Assembly: GCA_910578215.1 (NCBI GenBank)
Contig: CAJTPH010000001.1
Span: 67,829-131,828 of the forward strand
DNA length: 64,000 nucleotides
Direction: 5' to 3'
From: an uncultured Acetatifactor sp.
GTDB lineage: Bacteria > Bacillota > Clostridia > Lachnospirales > Lachnospiraceae
Shown one piece after another: positions 49,779-59,613 of this stretch (its first letter is position 1; every line of letters begins with the position of its first letter). Position numbers and translations under genes: made by a program. The notes beneath the pieces are model-generated. The model did no database searches and had not been told where the DNA came from. It saw only the letters and a list, made by a program, of their open reading frames with translations.

Positions 49779-50654
49779 TCACCGGCTTATTCCCCGGTAC
49801 ATCTCCGGTCTTCTGTCCCGGAACAGTCCCCAGCTGAATCGCATATTTTCAATATCCTCCAGGTCAAAGGTGTGCAAAATCACCTTTTCCTCCGTCCTTC
49901 CCGCATCCTCCAGAACCTCTCCCGTCTCGTCCGTGATAAAGGAGGAGCCGTAAAAGGTCAGGGCGGAGGATTGGTGATTGTTTGCCCGGGCGGGCTCTAC
50001 TCTCTCCTGCCCTATGCGGTTCGCCGCTATGACAGGGACCACGTTTGCCGCGGCATGCCCCTGCATGCAGCGGCGCCAATGGGGCATGCTGTCGCACTCG
50101 ATAATAGGCTCGGAGCCGATTGCCGTAGGATAAAATAAAAGCTCCGCACCCATCAGCGCCATGCACCTGGCCGTCTCCGGAAACCACTGATCCCAGCAGA
50201 TTCCAACGCCGATTTTCCCGTATGCGGTATCCCACACCTTAAAACCCGTATTTCCCGGCGTAAAATAAAACTTCTCCTGATAAAAATGATCGTCGGGGAT
50301 GTGGGTCTTGCGGTATACGCCCAGTATACTGCCGTCCGCGTCGATCACCGCCACGGAATTATAGGTCACATTCCCCTCCCGCTCATAAAAGCTGACCGGG
50401 AGTACCGCCTTAAGCTCTGCCGCCACCTGACAGAAGCGCCTCACCGCCGGATTTTCCTCAACCGTTCTGGCCAGACCGTAAGAATCATAATTTCTCTCCT
50501 GGCAGAAATACCAGGTTTCAAACAGCTCCGGCAGAAGAATGATCTGCGCGCCTCCTGCCGCCGCCTCCCTCACTCTTTTTTCCGCCGCTTCTATATTTTC
50601 TTCCCTGGAACGGCTGCAGTACATCTGCACCGCGGCAACTGTTACCTGTTTCAT
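49779..50654 (-). CDS. aguB: N-carbamoylputrescine amidase
   Basis: Nitrilase-fold enzyme that turns N-carbamoylputrescine into putrescine, CO2 and ammonia. The Glu-Lys-Cys triad is visible: LLPELFETWY, YRKTHIPDD and GVGICWDQWFPE. The 291-residue size and the HHHF-like FYQEKFYFTPGNTGF match AguB. The ATG at 50654 has AGGAG 6 bases before; a longer in-frame start has none. It lies 97 bases downstream of aguA on the same strand, which makes the preceding step, so the pair is one pathway unit. Confidence 0.95.
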   Translation of the reverse strand: MKQVTVAAVQMYCSRSREENIEAAEKRVREAAAGGAQIILLPELFETWYFCQERNYDSYGLARTVEENPAVRRFCQVAAELKAVLPVSFYEREGNVTYNSVAVIDADGSILGVYRKTHIPDDHFYQEKFYFTPGNTGFKVWDTAYGKIGVGICWDQWFPETARCMALMGAELLFYPTAIGSEPIIECDSMPHWRRCMQGHAAANVVPVIAANRIGQERVEPARANNHQSSALTFYGSSFITDETGEVLEDAGRTEEKVILHTFDLEDIENMRFSWGLFRDRRPEMYRGISR

Positions 50655-50751
50655 TCTATTCTCCTGTTCTATGCTATTCAGCCGACGTCTCCGGGGCGCC
50701 ACCCCTGCCTTCGGAAGGAGCGGTGTGCAGCCCTTCCCGGAAATACCCGCT

Positions 50752-51855
50752 TTACCTCGCCGCGCCCGGAATCTGCTGCGTAATGCAGTGTATGTTCCCG
50801 CCGCCTATCAATATGTCCCTTGTATATATCTGAATCACCCTTCTGTCAGGGAAAAGCCCCTGCAGTATCTCCTTTGCCTGCGCGTCCGCTGCGTCCCCGA
50901 AGCCCGGCATCACAATATTTCCGTTGGCAATATAAAAATTTACATAAGACGCCGCCAGCCGCTCTCCAGGCGTGCGGACAGGCTCATCCCCGCAGGCGTC
51001 CAGCCCCTGGCACTCCTCCTCCGTAATTCTCACCGGCTTTGGCAGAGGAAGCTTATGCACCCTGATATGCCTTCCCCTGGCATCCACCGCCTGCTCCAGA
51101 CAGGCAAGACACGCCCTGGACATTTCATACTGCACATCCTCTTTATCCTCCGTCCAGGCCAGCACTGCCTCGCCGGGCGCCGTAAAGGCGCAGATGTTAT
51201 CCACATGTCCGTCCGTCTCGTCGTTATAAATTCCACAGGGCAGCCAGAGAACCGTGGATACATTCAAATATTCCTTCAGAGTCTCCTCAATTTCACCCTT
51301 TGTCATTTGCGGGTTACGCCCCTTACTCAAAAGACATTCCTCCGTCACCATGCAGGTGCCTTCCCCGTCCACATGAACGGAGCCTCCCTCCAGAATAAAA
51401 TCCCGCTTGCAATATACATCCTTCTCAAACAGATCGCAAAGCTTCCTGGCCATCTGATTATCCCTGTCCCAGGGAAAATACAGACCGTTGTGCAGACCGC
51501 CCCAGGCATTAAAGCCCCAGTCGATGCCGCGGACACTGCCTTCCCCGTTTTTTACAAATGTAGGGCAATAGTCCCTTGCCCAGGCGTCGTTGCTGCTCAT
51601 CTCCACCACGCGTATATGCGGAGGCAGAAGCGCCCTGGCGTTGTCATACTGTGCCGCGCCGGCGCAGACCGTCACCTTCTCCGACAGGGCAATCGCCTCC
51701 GCTATCTGCACAAACGCCTTCCTGGCCGCATAACCTCCGTACTGCCAGGAGTCCGGGCGCTCCGGAAAGATCATAATGCAGCCCTCATGTGGCTCAAACT
51801 CCGCAGGCATGCGGAAGCCGTCCCGTCCCGGTGTGGAATCCTTTATTATTCTCAT
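50752..51855 (-). CDS. aguA: Agmatine deiminase
   Basis: Converts agmatine to N-carbamoylputrescine and ammonia. The protein of 367 residues has the conserved SSNDAWARDYCPTFV, the GGLHNGLYFPWDRDN segment, DETDGHVDNICAF and the catalytic Cys357 in NIHCITQQIPG near the C-terminus. AGGAG precedes the ATG at 51855; the in-frame extension to 51933 has no support. It is followed by aguB. Together with nspC (upstream) and the dehydrogenase at the window end it serves agmatine-based polyamine synthesis. Confidence 0.96.
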   Translation of the reverse strand: MRIIKDSTPGRDGFRMPAEFEPHEGCIMIFPERPDSWQYGGYAARKAFVQIAEAIALSEKVTVCAGAAQYDNARALLPPHIRVVEMSSNDAWARDYCPTFVKNGEGSVRGIDWGFNAWGGLHNGLYFPWDRDNQMARKLCDLFEKDVYCKRDFILEGGSVHVDGEGTCMVTEECLLSKGRNPQMTKGEIEETLKEYLNVSTVLWLPCGIYNDETDGHVDNICAFTAPGEAVLAWTEDKEDVQYEMSRACLACLEQAVDARGRHIRVHKLPLPKPVRITEEECQGLDACGDEPVRTPGERLAASYVNFYIANGNIVMPGFGDAADAQAKEILQGLFPDRRVIQIYTRDILIGGGNIHCITQQIPGAAR

Positions 51856-52009
51856 GACAAGTCTCCTGTTATTCTTCCAATTTCTTAATAATGTTAAGAA
51901 TTCTTTTAGCCCAAGATCAAACTTTGGACACATTTTCCATGTATGATTAAAACATAAAAAGGAGCTGCGGAGTTTTAACGCAAGGGCTTAGGGTTCTGAC
52001 AGCTTCGCC

Positions 52010-52036
52010 AAAAAACAATCCCGCTATTTGCGGGTT
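52010..52036 (-). terminator. Second terminator upstream of aguA
   Basis: Minus strand CCCGC, loop AAATA, GCGGG, then ATTGTTTTTT. About 155 bases before the aguA start. Confidence 0.6.
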
Positions 52037-52146
52037 CCCATATACACTTCCCTCCTTTGTAATTTTTCTACAGGCAATGAGCCGGGGCCAACCCAGTTGA
52101 CCCGGTCCCGGATACAGACATCCGCGGACCCCCCGGCGAATGCCGC

Positions 52147-52173
52147 AAAAATCCCGGCAATGCCGGGATTTTT
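52147..52173 (-). terminator. Terminator of nspC
   Basis: AAAAATCCCGGCA and its complement on both sides of one base, with T-runs on both strands; 7 bases past the nspC stop codon. Confidence 0.85.
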
Positions 52174-52179
52174 GCCGTT

Positions 52180-53388
52180 CTACAGACGCCCCTTAAAATC
52201 CCCGTAGCCAAACTCTCTTATGATCTCGCACTCCCCGCTTTTTCTTTTCAGCGCAATGGCGGGAAGCGGCATACCGTTAAAGGTATTGTTTTTCACCATG
52301 GAATAGATCGCCATATCCTCAAATACCAGTCTGTCGCCTTCCTGCAGGGGCATGTCAAAGGAGTAATCCCCGATAACGTCTCCCGCCAGGCAGGTAGGTC
52401 CGCCCAGACGGTAGGTATACGCCTTTTCACCGGGCTGACCGCTCCCCTGAAGCGGCGGCCTGTAAGGCATCTCCAGCACATCCGGCATATGGCATGCCGC
52501 GGAGGTGTCCAGAATGACTGTCTGCAGCCCGTAAGGAAGGCTGCCTGTCCCGGACGCCGCAGTCGGGCGTACCTCCAGCACGGATGCCGCCAAAAACCCC
52601 GCGTTCAGGGCAACGGCTTCCCCCGGCTCCAGATAGACCGTCAAGCCGTATTTATCCTGCATTCTCTTAATACATCTCTCCAGCCGCGGCATATCGTAGC
52701 CCTGGCGGGTAATATGATGCCCTCCCCCGAAATTGATCCACTTCATTGCGGATAAATATGCGCCGAATTTTTCCTCCACGGCATCCAGCGTCTTCTCCAG
52801 ATCGTCGGAATCCTGCTCGCAGAGAGTATGAAAATGCAGACCGTCCAACAGGGCGAAGGGGCTGCCTTCCCCCTCTCCTTCAAAAAGGCCGGCGGCAAAT
52901 TCCTCCCTGGTCACGCCCATTCTGGAGCCCGGCGCACAGGGATCATAAATGGCATGCCCCTCCTGCGTCGAGCACTCCGGATTGACCCGCAGACCCACGC
53001 TCCTGCCCGCCGCTTTTGCGTCTGCGGCAAATTTCTCCACCTGCCTCCATGAGTTAAACACAATATGGTCGCAATATTTCAGTATCTCGGCAAAATCCTC
53101 CTGTCTGTACGCCGGGGAAAAGACATGGTTCTCACAGCGCTTTCCCCGAAGCTCCAGGGGCCGCACCATCTCCTCCGCCCCCAGCCGCGCCTCATACAGC
53201 CCGCTGGCCGTGGCGCCGCACAGGTACATCCCTATCATGGGATACAGCGCATACATGGAAAAAGCCTTCTGCGCCAGAAGGACCCGCGCTCCCGTCCGCT
53301 CCGTCACACCCTGTAATATACTTAAATTCCGCTGAATCAAGCCCTCATCCACCACATAACAGGGCGTGGCCAGTTCATCAAACCTCAT
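52180..53388 (-). CDS. nspC: Carboxynorspermidine/carboxyspermidine decarboxylase
   Basis: PLP-dependent decarboxylase that turns carboxyspermidine into spermidine. The 402 residues begin MRFDELATPCYVVDEGLIQR with the PLP lysine in VLLAQKAFSMYALYP, and include GLRVNPECSTQEGHAIYDPC, HFHTLCEQDSDDLEKTL, NFGGGHHIT and the C-terminal GPTCLAGDVIGDYSF with the active-site Cys and Asp. GGGAGG precedes the ATG. It is followed by the terminator before aguA. The partner synthase appears in part at the right edge of the window, unusually separated. Confidence 0.95.
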   Translation of the reverse strand: MRFDELATPCYVVDEGLIQRNLSILQGVTERTGARVLLAQKAFSMYALYPMIGMYLCGATASGLYEARLGAEEMVRPLELRGKRCENHVFSPAYRQEDFAEILKYCDHIVFNSWRQVEKFAADAKAAGRSVGLRVNPECSTQEGHAIYDPCAPGSRMGVTREEFAAGLFEGEGEGSPFALLDGLHFHTLCEQDSDDLEKTLDAVEEKFGAYLSAMKWINFGGGHHITRQGYDMPRLERCIKRMQDKYGLTVYLEPGEAVALNAGFLAASVLEVRPTAASGTGSLPYGLQTVILDTSAACHMPDVLEMPYRPPLQGSGQPGEKAYTYRLGGPTCLAGDVIGDYSFDMPLQEGDRLVFEDMAIYSMVKNNTFNGMPLPAIALKRKSGECEIIREFGYGDFKGRL

Positions 53389-53410
53389 AGCCTTCCTCCC
53401 TCACCCTGCC

Positions 53411-55447
53411 TCACTCCTGCAGGCGGACCGATATTTTCCACAATTCCACTCCCACAACCCCTTCTTCTAACCTCATCTGGCCCAGGATTTCCTTCTTCAG
53501 AGTCCCATCCTCATATAATGTGCGGGAAAAATCCCTGCCGCCCCATGCGATTACATAAAACTCCCCGCCCATTTCATTCAGATCCACATCCTCGTACCAG
53601 ACAAACTCCGCATCAGGCAGCCAGTACTGATAAAAAATATCATAGTTCACAAATGTATATACTATTTTTTCCTGGTCCTGTACCTGGCTCAACAGCTGCT
53701 TTGCCTGCTGCGTCCAGGGAATCGTATTCAACTCCTTTGCCTGTATGACAACATACGAGGACATAACAGAAATTCCCAGCCATACGGCAGCCGCACTCCA
53801 AACCGCAAGGCTTCTCCGCGAAAGAATCACTATCATAAACAGCCAGATAAACAGCAATGCATCCACCAGATAACGGTTATGCCAGAAATGATGCATTTGG
53901 GACACAAGCAGCATGCACACCACATAGGAAAGCCAGAACAGAGAGCCGGAAAGAACAATAAATGCCTTTTCTGCGCGCCCGTATTTTTTCCATTCCATCA
54001 AAAGAAATATAAGTGCTGCCGCAAACATGACAATCGGCATATATTCCGAGAACTTAATATTACTTTGAAAGGCCCATTCACACAATACGCCGAATCCGCC
54101 CTCTGCTTTTTCTTCCACAGCATTGGCGGAATCCCGTCTGAGTGTGTCAATAACCACCGTCAGCCATGGAGCGTAGCCGACGATTGTAGCCAGACAGCAC
54201 CCCAGCCATTTTTTTATCTGCCTCCGGTCCTGAATCACAAGCCAAATAAGCAGGAACAGATACATAAAAAACAAGGGCACTACGGCAAAATACTGCGTAT
54301 ATATCCCCCCTAAGGCGGACAAGGTAAAAGCAATCCACCATTTGCCCCTGCCGTTCCGAATGATTTCGTAGGCCGACAGCCCCGCCGCCAGCACAAAAAA
54401 TATCATCCACGAATACATACGCACATTTACGTTAAAATATAGAAGCTGTGTGCCCAATCCGGCCACCGGCAAAAACAGGGAAGCAGCTTTGAATCCAAAG
54501 CGCTTTCTGATCAGTGTAATTCCAAGCAGGCATGTGGCGGCCATCCCTGCCACAGACACCATCTTGGCTGCAAAAATACTCTCCCCGAAAATACCCATCG
54601 CTGCCTTTACAAGCAGATAATACAGCGGGGGATGCACGTCCGATGCTGTGGTCCTCAGCATATCCGGAATATTGTGCTTGGTTACAAGCATCCAGGTATA
54701 GGCCTCATCCCAATCAACCGCCTCATTTCTGCATATCCTTATTACCAGAAGCAGAATTACCCCGAATTCCGTCAGAAGAATGGGGATCTGATATTTGTCT
54801 AACAGCTCGTTTATCTTCTTTATAACGGCGTTATTATGCCCCCACTCCTCATGCGTTAAAATCTCAAGCAAGGCTAAGCCCACTGTCAGAACAAAGCCCC
54901 ACAGGCATAATACATTCTTTATATTTAAAGGAAACGTATATACACACCTGAGTACCGCCTGTCCCTGAACAGGCTCTCCCTCAAAATACAGGATCTGGTC
55001 TGCCGGGACACCCGCCGTCTCTGTGCTGTATACAACGCTTACGCCTTCCAACCCCTCCGCCGTGACGGAAAGGGAATATAAGCCCCCTTTATGTATCCAT
55101 TTCTTTACGGGTATAAACGTATATGCCTGATCGTTGACGTCTTGAATGGATACCGTTTTCTCCAGAAGTATTTTCCGGCTTTTTTCTTCCCTTATACATA
55201 TGACCAGCTTCTCCTCCCCGGATATTTCTCCCGGAATCCCCACATCGAAGGCAATTTCATCCAGATAGCTGGTCAGCGCAATAAACGTCTGTCTAAAATC
55301 CTTAATATTAGGATCGGATATCACGTAATAATCAGTGTTCATTGCAAAATCTATAGCATCGCTTTTTCTGACCAAGGATATCGGAAAAACGCAGGCGCAT
55401 AGCACAATAATAAGAAGCACCACAAGTCTCTTAGGTGTTTTTTTCAT
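53411..55447 (-). CDS. Glycosyltransferase family 39-like membrane protein
   Basis: A 678-residue protein with one N-terminal helix, an outside segment of about 150 residues and then about ten helices. The motif VDWDEAYTWMLVTKHNIPDM carries the conserved acidic catalytic residue, followed by SDVHPPLYYLLVKAAM, as in ArnT/PMT-like GT-C enzymes. It should transfer a sugar from a polyprenyl donor to an external acceptor. The start at 55447 has GGGAGG 5 bases before. It ends 23 bases upstream of nspC, so it may be co-transcribed. Confidence 0.87.
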   Translation of the reverse strand: MKKTPKRLVVLLIIVLCACVFPISLVRKSDAIDFAMNTDYYVISDPNIKDFRQTFIALTSYLDEIAFDVGIPGEISGEEKLVICIREEKSRKILLEKTVSIQDVNDQAYTFIPVKKWIHKGGLYSLSVTAEGLEGVSVVYSTETAGVPADQILYFEGEPVQGQAVLRCVYTFPLNIKNVLCLWGFVLTVGLALLEILTHEEWGHNNAVIKKINELLDKYQIPILLTEFGVILLLVIRICRNEAVDWDEAYTWMLVTKHNIPDMLRTTASDVHPPLYYLLVKAAMGIFGESIFAAKMVSVAGMAATCLLGITLIRKRFGFKAASLFLPVAGLGTQLLYFNVNVRMYSWMIFFVLAAGLSAYEIIRNGRGKWWIAFTLSALGGIYTQYFAVVPLFFMYLFLLIWLVIQDRRQIKKWLGCCLATIVGYAPWLTVVIDTLRRDSANAVEEKAEGGFGVLCEWAFQSNIKFSEYMPIVMFAAALIFLLMEWKKYGRAEKAFIVLSGSLFWLSYVVCMLLVSQMHHFWHNRYLVDALLFIWLFMIVILSRRSLAVWSAAAVWLGISVMSSYVVIQAKELNTIPWTQQAKQLLSQVQDQEKIVYTFVNYDIFYQYWLPDAEFVWYEDVDLNEMGGEFYVIAWGGRDFSRTLYEDGTLKKEILGQMRLEEGVVGVELWKISVRLQE

Positions 55448-55519
55448 ACCGGCCTCCCATGTGCCCGTTAAAACGGACACATAAAGTATATCACAAAATA
55501 TCAGGAAAAAAACTCTTAA

Positions 55520-56887
55520 CTAATGCTCAGGTGCTTCCTGTTCCGCCGCCGGCGGAAGCGCCGCCTTCATCCGCCTCATCAGAACCCGGTATGCCAGCCA
55601 TAAGAACACTCCCGCCGTCAGCCATGCCGCCACATTGGCAAAGCATACCCCCGTGTAGCTCAGCATCCTGGCGGCGATAAACGCCACTACGCTTCTGCCC
55701 AGAAGCTCCACAACGCCGCCAAGCATGGGCATCAGACCGAAGCCGCAGCCCTGCAGGGCATTCCGGAAAATAAAGATCATCCCAAGGGGAATAAAAAACG
55801 CTCCGCAGACGACAATGTAAATTTGGGCATAATCGTATATCTGCTCCACATCCTCGTTCACAAACAGCGGAATGACCGCCGGCAGCGCCAGATAAATCAC
55901 CCCATATATAATAACGGCATACACGGCTGACATCACATTCGCCACCCTGACGCCCTTCTGAATCCTTTCCAGCGCATTGACGCCGCGGTTCTGCGCGCAG
56001 TAGGTAGCCATGGTGACTCCCATGGCGGCAAAGGGCTGCGTCACAAGCTGCTCCACCTTGCAGGAGACGGAGTAGGAAGCCACTGCCAGGGAGCCCAGCA
56101 GATTCAGCGCAGTCTGCACCAGAATGGTGCCCACCGCGGTGATGGAAAACTGCAGCGCCATCGGAATTCCCACGGAAACCTGATTTTTCACGCACTGGCC
56201 CTCCAGCCGGAAATGCTGCCTTCCCACATGCAGAGCCGGAACAAAGAATACAATATAAATCAGGCAAAGCACGCCGGATAAGCCCTGTGATATCACGGTT
56301 GCCAGGGCGGCTCCCTCCACCTCCATGTTTCCGTAAACGATAAACACATAGTCCAGAACGATATTTGCCACCGAAGATATAAAAAGGAGCACCAGCGGCA
56401 CCACGCTGTTTCCGATGGCGCGGAGGATACTCGCCTGGAGATTATAGAGCACATTGCAGCATATTCCCGCGCAGATAATCATAATGTACCGCTTTGCCAT
56501 ATCAAAAATATCCTCCGGCGTGTTCATCCAGCGCAGCAGAAGATCAATTCCCGCCATACTCAGCGCCGTCATAAGCACCGTGACAATAAGAGACAAAACA
56601 GCGGCGCTGCCGATACTCTTTTTCATCCCCTCCCTGTCTCCCGCTCCAAATTTCTGGGCGGTCATAACGGTGAAGCCTGTGGTCAGCCCCTGGGTGAAGC
56701 CCAGGATCAGGAAGACCACCGAGCCGGTGGCTCCCACCGCCGCCAGAGCCTTCATCCCCACAAAACGCCCTACAATAATGGTATCCGCCATATTGTAAAG
56801 CTGTTGAAAAATATTTCCGATTATAATAGGGATAATGAACCGCGCAATCAGCTTGGACGGCGTCCCCTTAGTCATATCCAGTTCCAT
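55520..56887 (-). CDS. MATE family efflux transporter, second copy
   Basis: A 455-residue twelve-helix transporter. Features: LIARFIIPIIIGNIFQQLYN, NMADTIIVGRFVG and the duplicated NLLGSLAVASYSVSCKVEQLV half, with TYCAQNRG. Similar to DinF/NorM-like MATE pumps; drug export is likely. The start at 56887 has GGAGGAG 9 bases before; a longer frame to 57010 has no ribosome site. A second internal ATG (4 codons in) is also possible. It lies upstream of the GT39-like gene by 72 bases. Confidence 0.92.
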   Translation of the reverse strand: MELDMTKGTPSKLIARFIIPIIIGNIFQQLYNMADTIIVGRFVGMKALAAVGATGSVVFLILGFTQGLTTGFTVMTAQKFGAGDREGMKKSIGSAAVLSLIVTVLMTALSMAGIDLLLRWMNTPEDIFDMAKRYIMIICAGICCNVLYNLQASILRAIGNSVVPLVLLFISSVANIVLDYVFIVYGNMEVEGAALATVISQGLSGVLCLIYIVFFVPALHVGRQHFRLEGQCVKNQVSVGIPMALQFSITAVGTILVQTALNLLGSLAVASYSVSCKVEQLVTQPFAAMGVTMATYCAQNRGVNALERIQKGVRVANVMSAVYAVIIYGVIYLALPAVIPLFVNEDVEQIYDYAQIYIVVCGAFFIPLGMIFIFRNALQGCGFGLMPMLGGVVELLGRSVVAFIAARMLSYTGVCFANVAAWLTAGVFLWLAYRVLMRRMKAALPPAAEQEAPEH

Positions 56888-57146
56888 AAAAGCATTCTCC
56901 TCCACACCTGCCTCAAATACTCTCCGGCGCGCCAAAACACGGGCAAACAGCTCCCCGCATTCACACGGGCCGTTTAACGCCGTCTCCCAGTATAGAAGCA
57001 TCCCCGGCAAATTGCAACCAAAAATTTAGGGTGAACGGGCCGTTTACTCCGTTTTCTATGCCGCTCACGTTGTCTTAAGCAAAAACGCCTTTTGTTCTGT
57101 TAAAATATAAATGTATCTTTAGCTTATTATCTTAAGGAGGAATTAT

Positions 57147-58352
57147 ATGAAAAAATGCTTTAAAAATACGTTGAAGCTCGGCATGCTTATCGCACTGCTT
57201 GGCTCCCTTGCCCTGAGCGGCTGCGGAACAGAGGACGCAGGCTCATCCAACAGCAATCCCGGAAGCTCCGGCCAAAACGCTTCCGGTCAAGGCACCCCCG
57301 GAAATTCTTCCGCTTCGGGCTCCAATCCCGATAAGGAAGCAGCGGTCAAATCGCTGGACGAATACTTTGAATATACCTTAGTAGAGGGAGAAAACACCGT
57401 GCTGCTGACCAAATATATCGGCCAGGCGGCGCAGGTTACGGTCTACGGCTCCTACAAGATCGGCGGAAAGGAATACAAGACCCGTCTGCAGGACGGCGTC
57501 GTAGACAATACCAAGGCTTCACCCTTTCGTAACAACACCACGGTAACATCCATTTCCTTTGTAGACGGCGTAAGGCTGGACAATTGCAGTCATTTCTTTT
57601 CCTACTGTACCAATCTGGAGACTGTGGATCTAAGCGGCCTGGACACCGGCAGCTGTTCCGACTTCAGCTTCATGTTCGGCGAATGCCACTCTCTGCAGGC
57701 GGTGGACCTGTCCAGCTTCAACACGGATAAGCTCGACACCTTCTACAATATGTTCAGCGGATGCCGGTCCCTGACAGAGCTGGACCTTTCCATGCTTGAC
57801 ACAAGCCGGGTGGAGTCCTTTTACGGCTTATTTTACGAATGCCGTAGTCTGCAGAAGGTCAATTTAAAGGGTGTCAACACAAGCAGTTCCACTGCGTTTG
57901 ACGCAATGTTTCACGACTGCTGCTCTCTGACCTCCGTGGATGTAAGCGGCTTTGACACCTCCAAGGCAAACGGGATGTCGGCAATGTTCAGAAACTGCAG
58001 CAGCCTCACAAGTTTAGACTGCAGCAGCTTTAATACCTCCAACGTCACAACCATGAAAGAAATGTTTTCGGAATGCTCCGGCCTGACCACCTTGAATATC
58101 AGCAGCTTTGACACCGGAAAGGTGGAGCAAATGAGCTCCATGTTCGAGTCCTGCAGCAGCCTGCAGCAGGTAGATATCAGCCATTTCACCGCCGGCAGCC
58201 TGAAATACATAGACGGCATATTCAAGCAATGTGAAAAGCTCACCAAGGCATATGTAAATCAGAGCTTTTATGACCGCGCTCACTCCGATAAAATGAAAAA
58301 CAACCAGGACATGTTTAAGGACAGCGTCCTGACTGATTTCACCGTTAAATAA
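57147..58352 (+). CDS. BspA-like surface lipoprotein with DUF285 repeats
   Basis: A 401-residue lipoprotein. The signal ends LALSGCGTED, with the lipid cysteine at about residue 27, followed by a Ser/Gly/Asn-rich linker. From about residue 120 on, repeats of about 24 residues run through the protein: each holds a D(L/V)S.(F/L)(D/N)T core, then a (M/F)F..C.SL segment, for example SMFESCSSLQQVDISHF. These are BspA/DUF285 leucine-rich repeats of host- or bacteria-binding surface proteins. AAGGAGG precedes the ATG. It has its own terminator. Confidence 0.92.
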   Translation: MKKCFKNTLKLGMLIALLGSLALSGCGTEDAGSSNSNPGSSGQNASGQGTPGNSSASGSNPDKEAAVKSLDEYFEYTLVEGENTVLLTKYIGQAAQVTVYGSYKIGGKEYKTRLQDGVVDNTKASPFRNNTTVTSISFVDGVRLDNCSHFFSYCTNLETVDLSGLDTGSCSDFSFMFGECHSLQAVDLSSFNTDKLDTFYNMFSGCRSLTELDLSMLDTSRVESFYGLFYECRSLQKVNLKGVNTSSSTAFDAMFHDCCSLTSVDVSGFDTSKANGMSAMFRNCSSLTSLDCSSFNTSNVTTMKEMFSECSGLTTLNISSFDTGKVEQMSSMFESCSSLQQVDISHFTAGSLKYIDGIFKQCEKLTKAYVNQSFYDRAHSDKMKNNQDMFKDSVLTDFTVK

Positions 58353-58372
58353 CCGAAATACCGGAAAACCTG

Positions 58373-58417
58373 AAAAGCGGGTCTGTGGCATTTTATAATG
58401 CGCCAGACCCGCTTTTT
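58373..58417 (+). terminator. Terminator of the BspA-like gene
   Basis: AAGCGGGTCTG (58375-58385) pairs with CAGACCCGCTT (58404-58414), followed by TTTC. Confidence 0.85.
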
Positions 58418-58623
58418 CTGTAGCCGGACCGTCCTTCGCACCTATACAAAACTAAATGGACTCAATCCCTGAACTATAACAGCAACGCCGATTAATACAG
58501 AATCATCATGGACTTTTCCGCTTTTTAGTAGTATCCTTCTATAAGGAATACTTATATTGCACCTGTTGCCCGATGCACACAAAATAGCTATTCCCTGATT
58601 ATCCAAAAAGGAGGCTCTCGATT

Positions 58624-59505
58624 ATGAACACACTAAAAATTGCCTTGCTGCAGCTCGCTCCCTGCGGCGCCCTGGAAAAAAATCTTGAAAAGGGGCTATC
58701 CGCCTGCCGGAGAGCAAAAGCGGCTGGCGCGGACATCGCTTTATTTCCCGAAATGTGGAGCAACGGCTATAACATTTATAACCGCCCTGTGGATGAATGG
58801 CAGGCGGAAGCCATTTCCGCGGACAGCAAATTTGTCGGTTTCTACGGCTCGCTGGCAAAGGAGCTGGGGCTCGCCATCGGCGTAACCCTGCTTGAAAAGC
58901 ATGAAGGCAATCCCCGTAATACCCTTATCCTCTTTGACCGGTTTGGAGAGAAAAAAATAACCTATGCCAAGGTACACACCTGCGACTTCGATGTGGAGCG
59001 GAACCTGACGCCCGGAGAGGATTTTTATGTCGCCACCCTTGACACCGCCTGCGGAGAGGTTAAGGTAGGCGCAATGATCTGCTTTGACAGGGAATTTCCG
59101 GAAAGCGCAAGGATATTGATGCTGAAGGGCGCGGAGCTTATCCTCGTTCCCAACGCCTGCCCCATGGAAATAAACCGCCTTTCGCAGCTGCGCGGCAGGG
59201 CATATGAGAATATGCTGGCAATCGCCACCTGCAACTATCCGGGAACCGTCCCCGACTGCAACGGCGGCTCAAGCGTTTTCGACGGCGTCGTCTATGTTCC
59301 CGGCGCGGATTCCTCCCGGGATACCTGTATTTTACTGGCGGATGAAAGAGAGGATATTTTTATGGCGGAGCTGGACCTGGAGCGGCTGCGGAGCTATCGC
59401 GAAAACGAGGTTCATGGCAACGCCTACCGGCGTCCGAAGAAATACGGAGCTTTGACCGAAACGAAAATCGACAGCCCCTTTATCCGAAATGATTACCGCG
59501 GATAG
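58624..59505 (+). CDS. Carbon-nitrogen hydrolase family protein
   Basis: A 293-residue nitrilase-superfamily enzyme. The triad reads LFPEMWSNGY (Glu), ITYAKVHTCD (Lys) and VGAMICFDREFPES (Cys). It differs from the aguB product and has a Gly/Ser-rich NGGSSVFDGV stretch, so the substrate is another amide or nitrile; omega-amidase or carbamoylase are possibilities. AAAAAGGAGG lies before the ATG. It follows the terminator of the BspA-like gene and precedes the serpin gene on the same strand. Confidence 0.88.
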   Translation: MNTLKIALLQLAPCGALEKNLEKGLSACRRAKAAGADIALFPEMWSNGYNIYNRPVDEWQAEAISADSKFVGFYGSLAKELGLAIGVTLLEKHEGNPRNTLILFDRFGEKKITYAKVHTCDFDVERNLTPGEDFYVATLDTACGEVKVGAMICFDREFPESARILMLKGAELILVPNACPMEINRLSQLRGRAYENMLAIATCNYPGTVPDCNGGSSVFDGVVYVPGADSSRDTCILLADEREDIFMAELDLERLRSYRENEVHGNAYRRPKKYGALTETKIDSPFIRNDYRG

Positions 59506-59613
59506 GCCGAATGAAATGAATATTTGAAACTTTTTCCGGTATATGTCGTCTATATTGACAAAGAAAACTACCTTATGCCGGCCCGAGAGACGCAGGCAGG
59601 AACGGAGGTCACT

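Larger units (their letters stand above)
51856..52179. other. Gap between aguA and nspC with two terminators
   Basis: 324 bases read on the minus strand as: nspC terminator (52147-52173), a CCGGG-based hairpin at about 52083-52106 (CAAC/GTTG inside), a second terminator (52010-52036) and then about 150 bases before aguA. This looks like a separate leader or small RNA, or simply two stops and an aguA promoter. The word CAGGCAATGAGCCGG at 52071-52085 recurs at 27151-27165. No gene seen. Confidence 0.45.
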
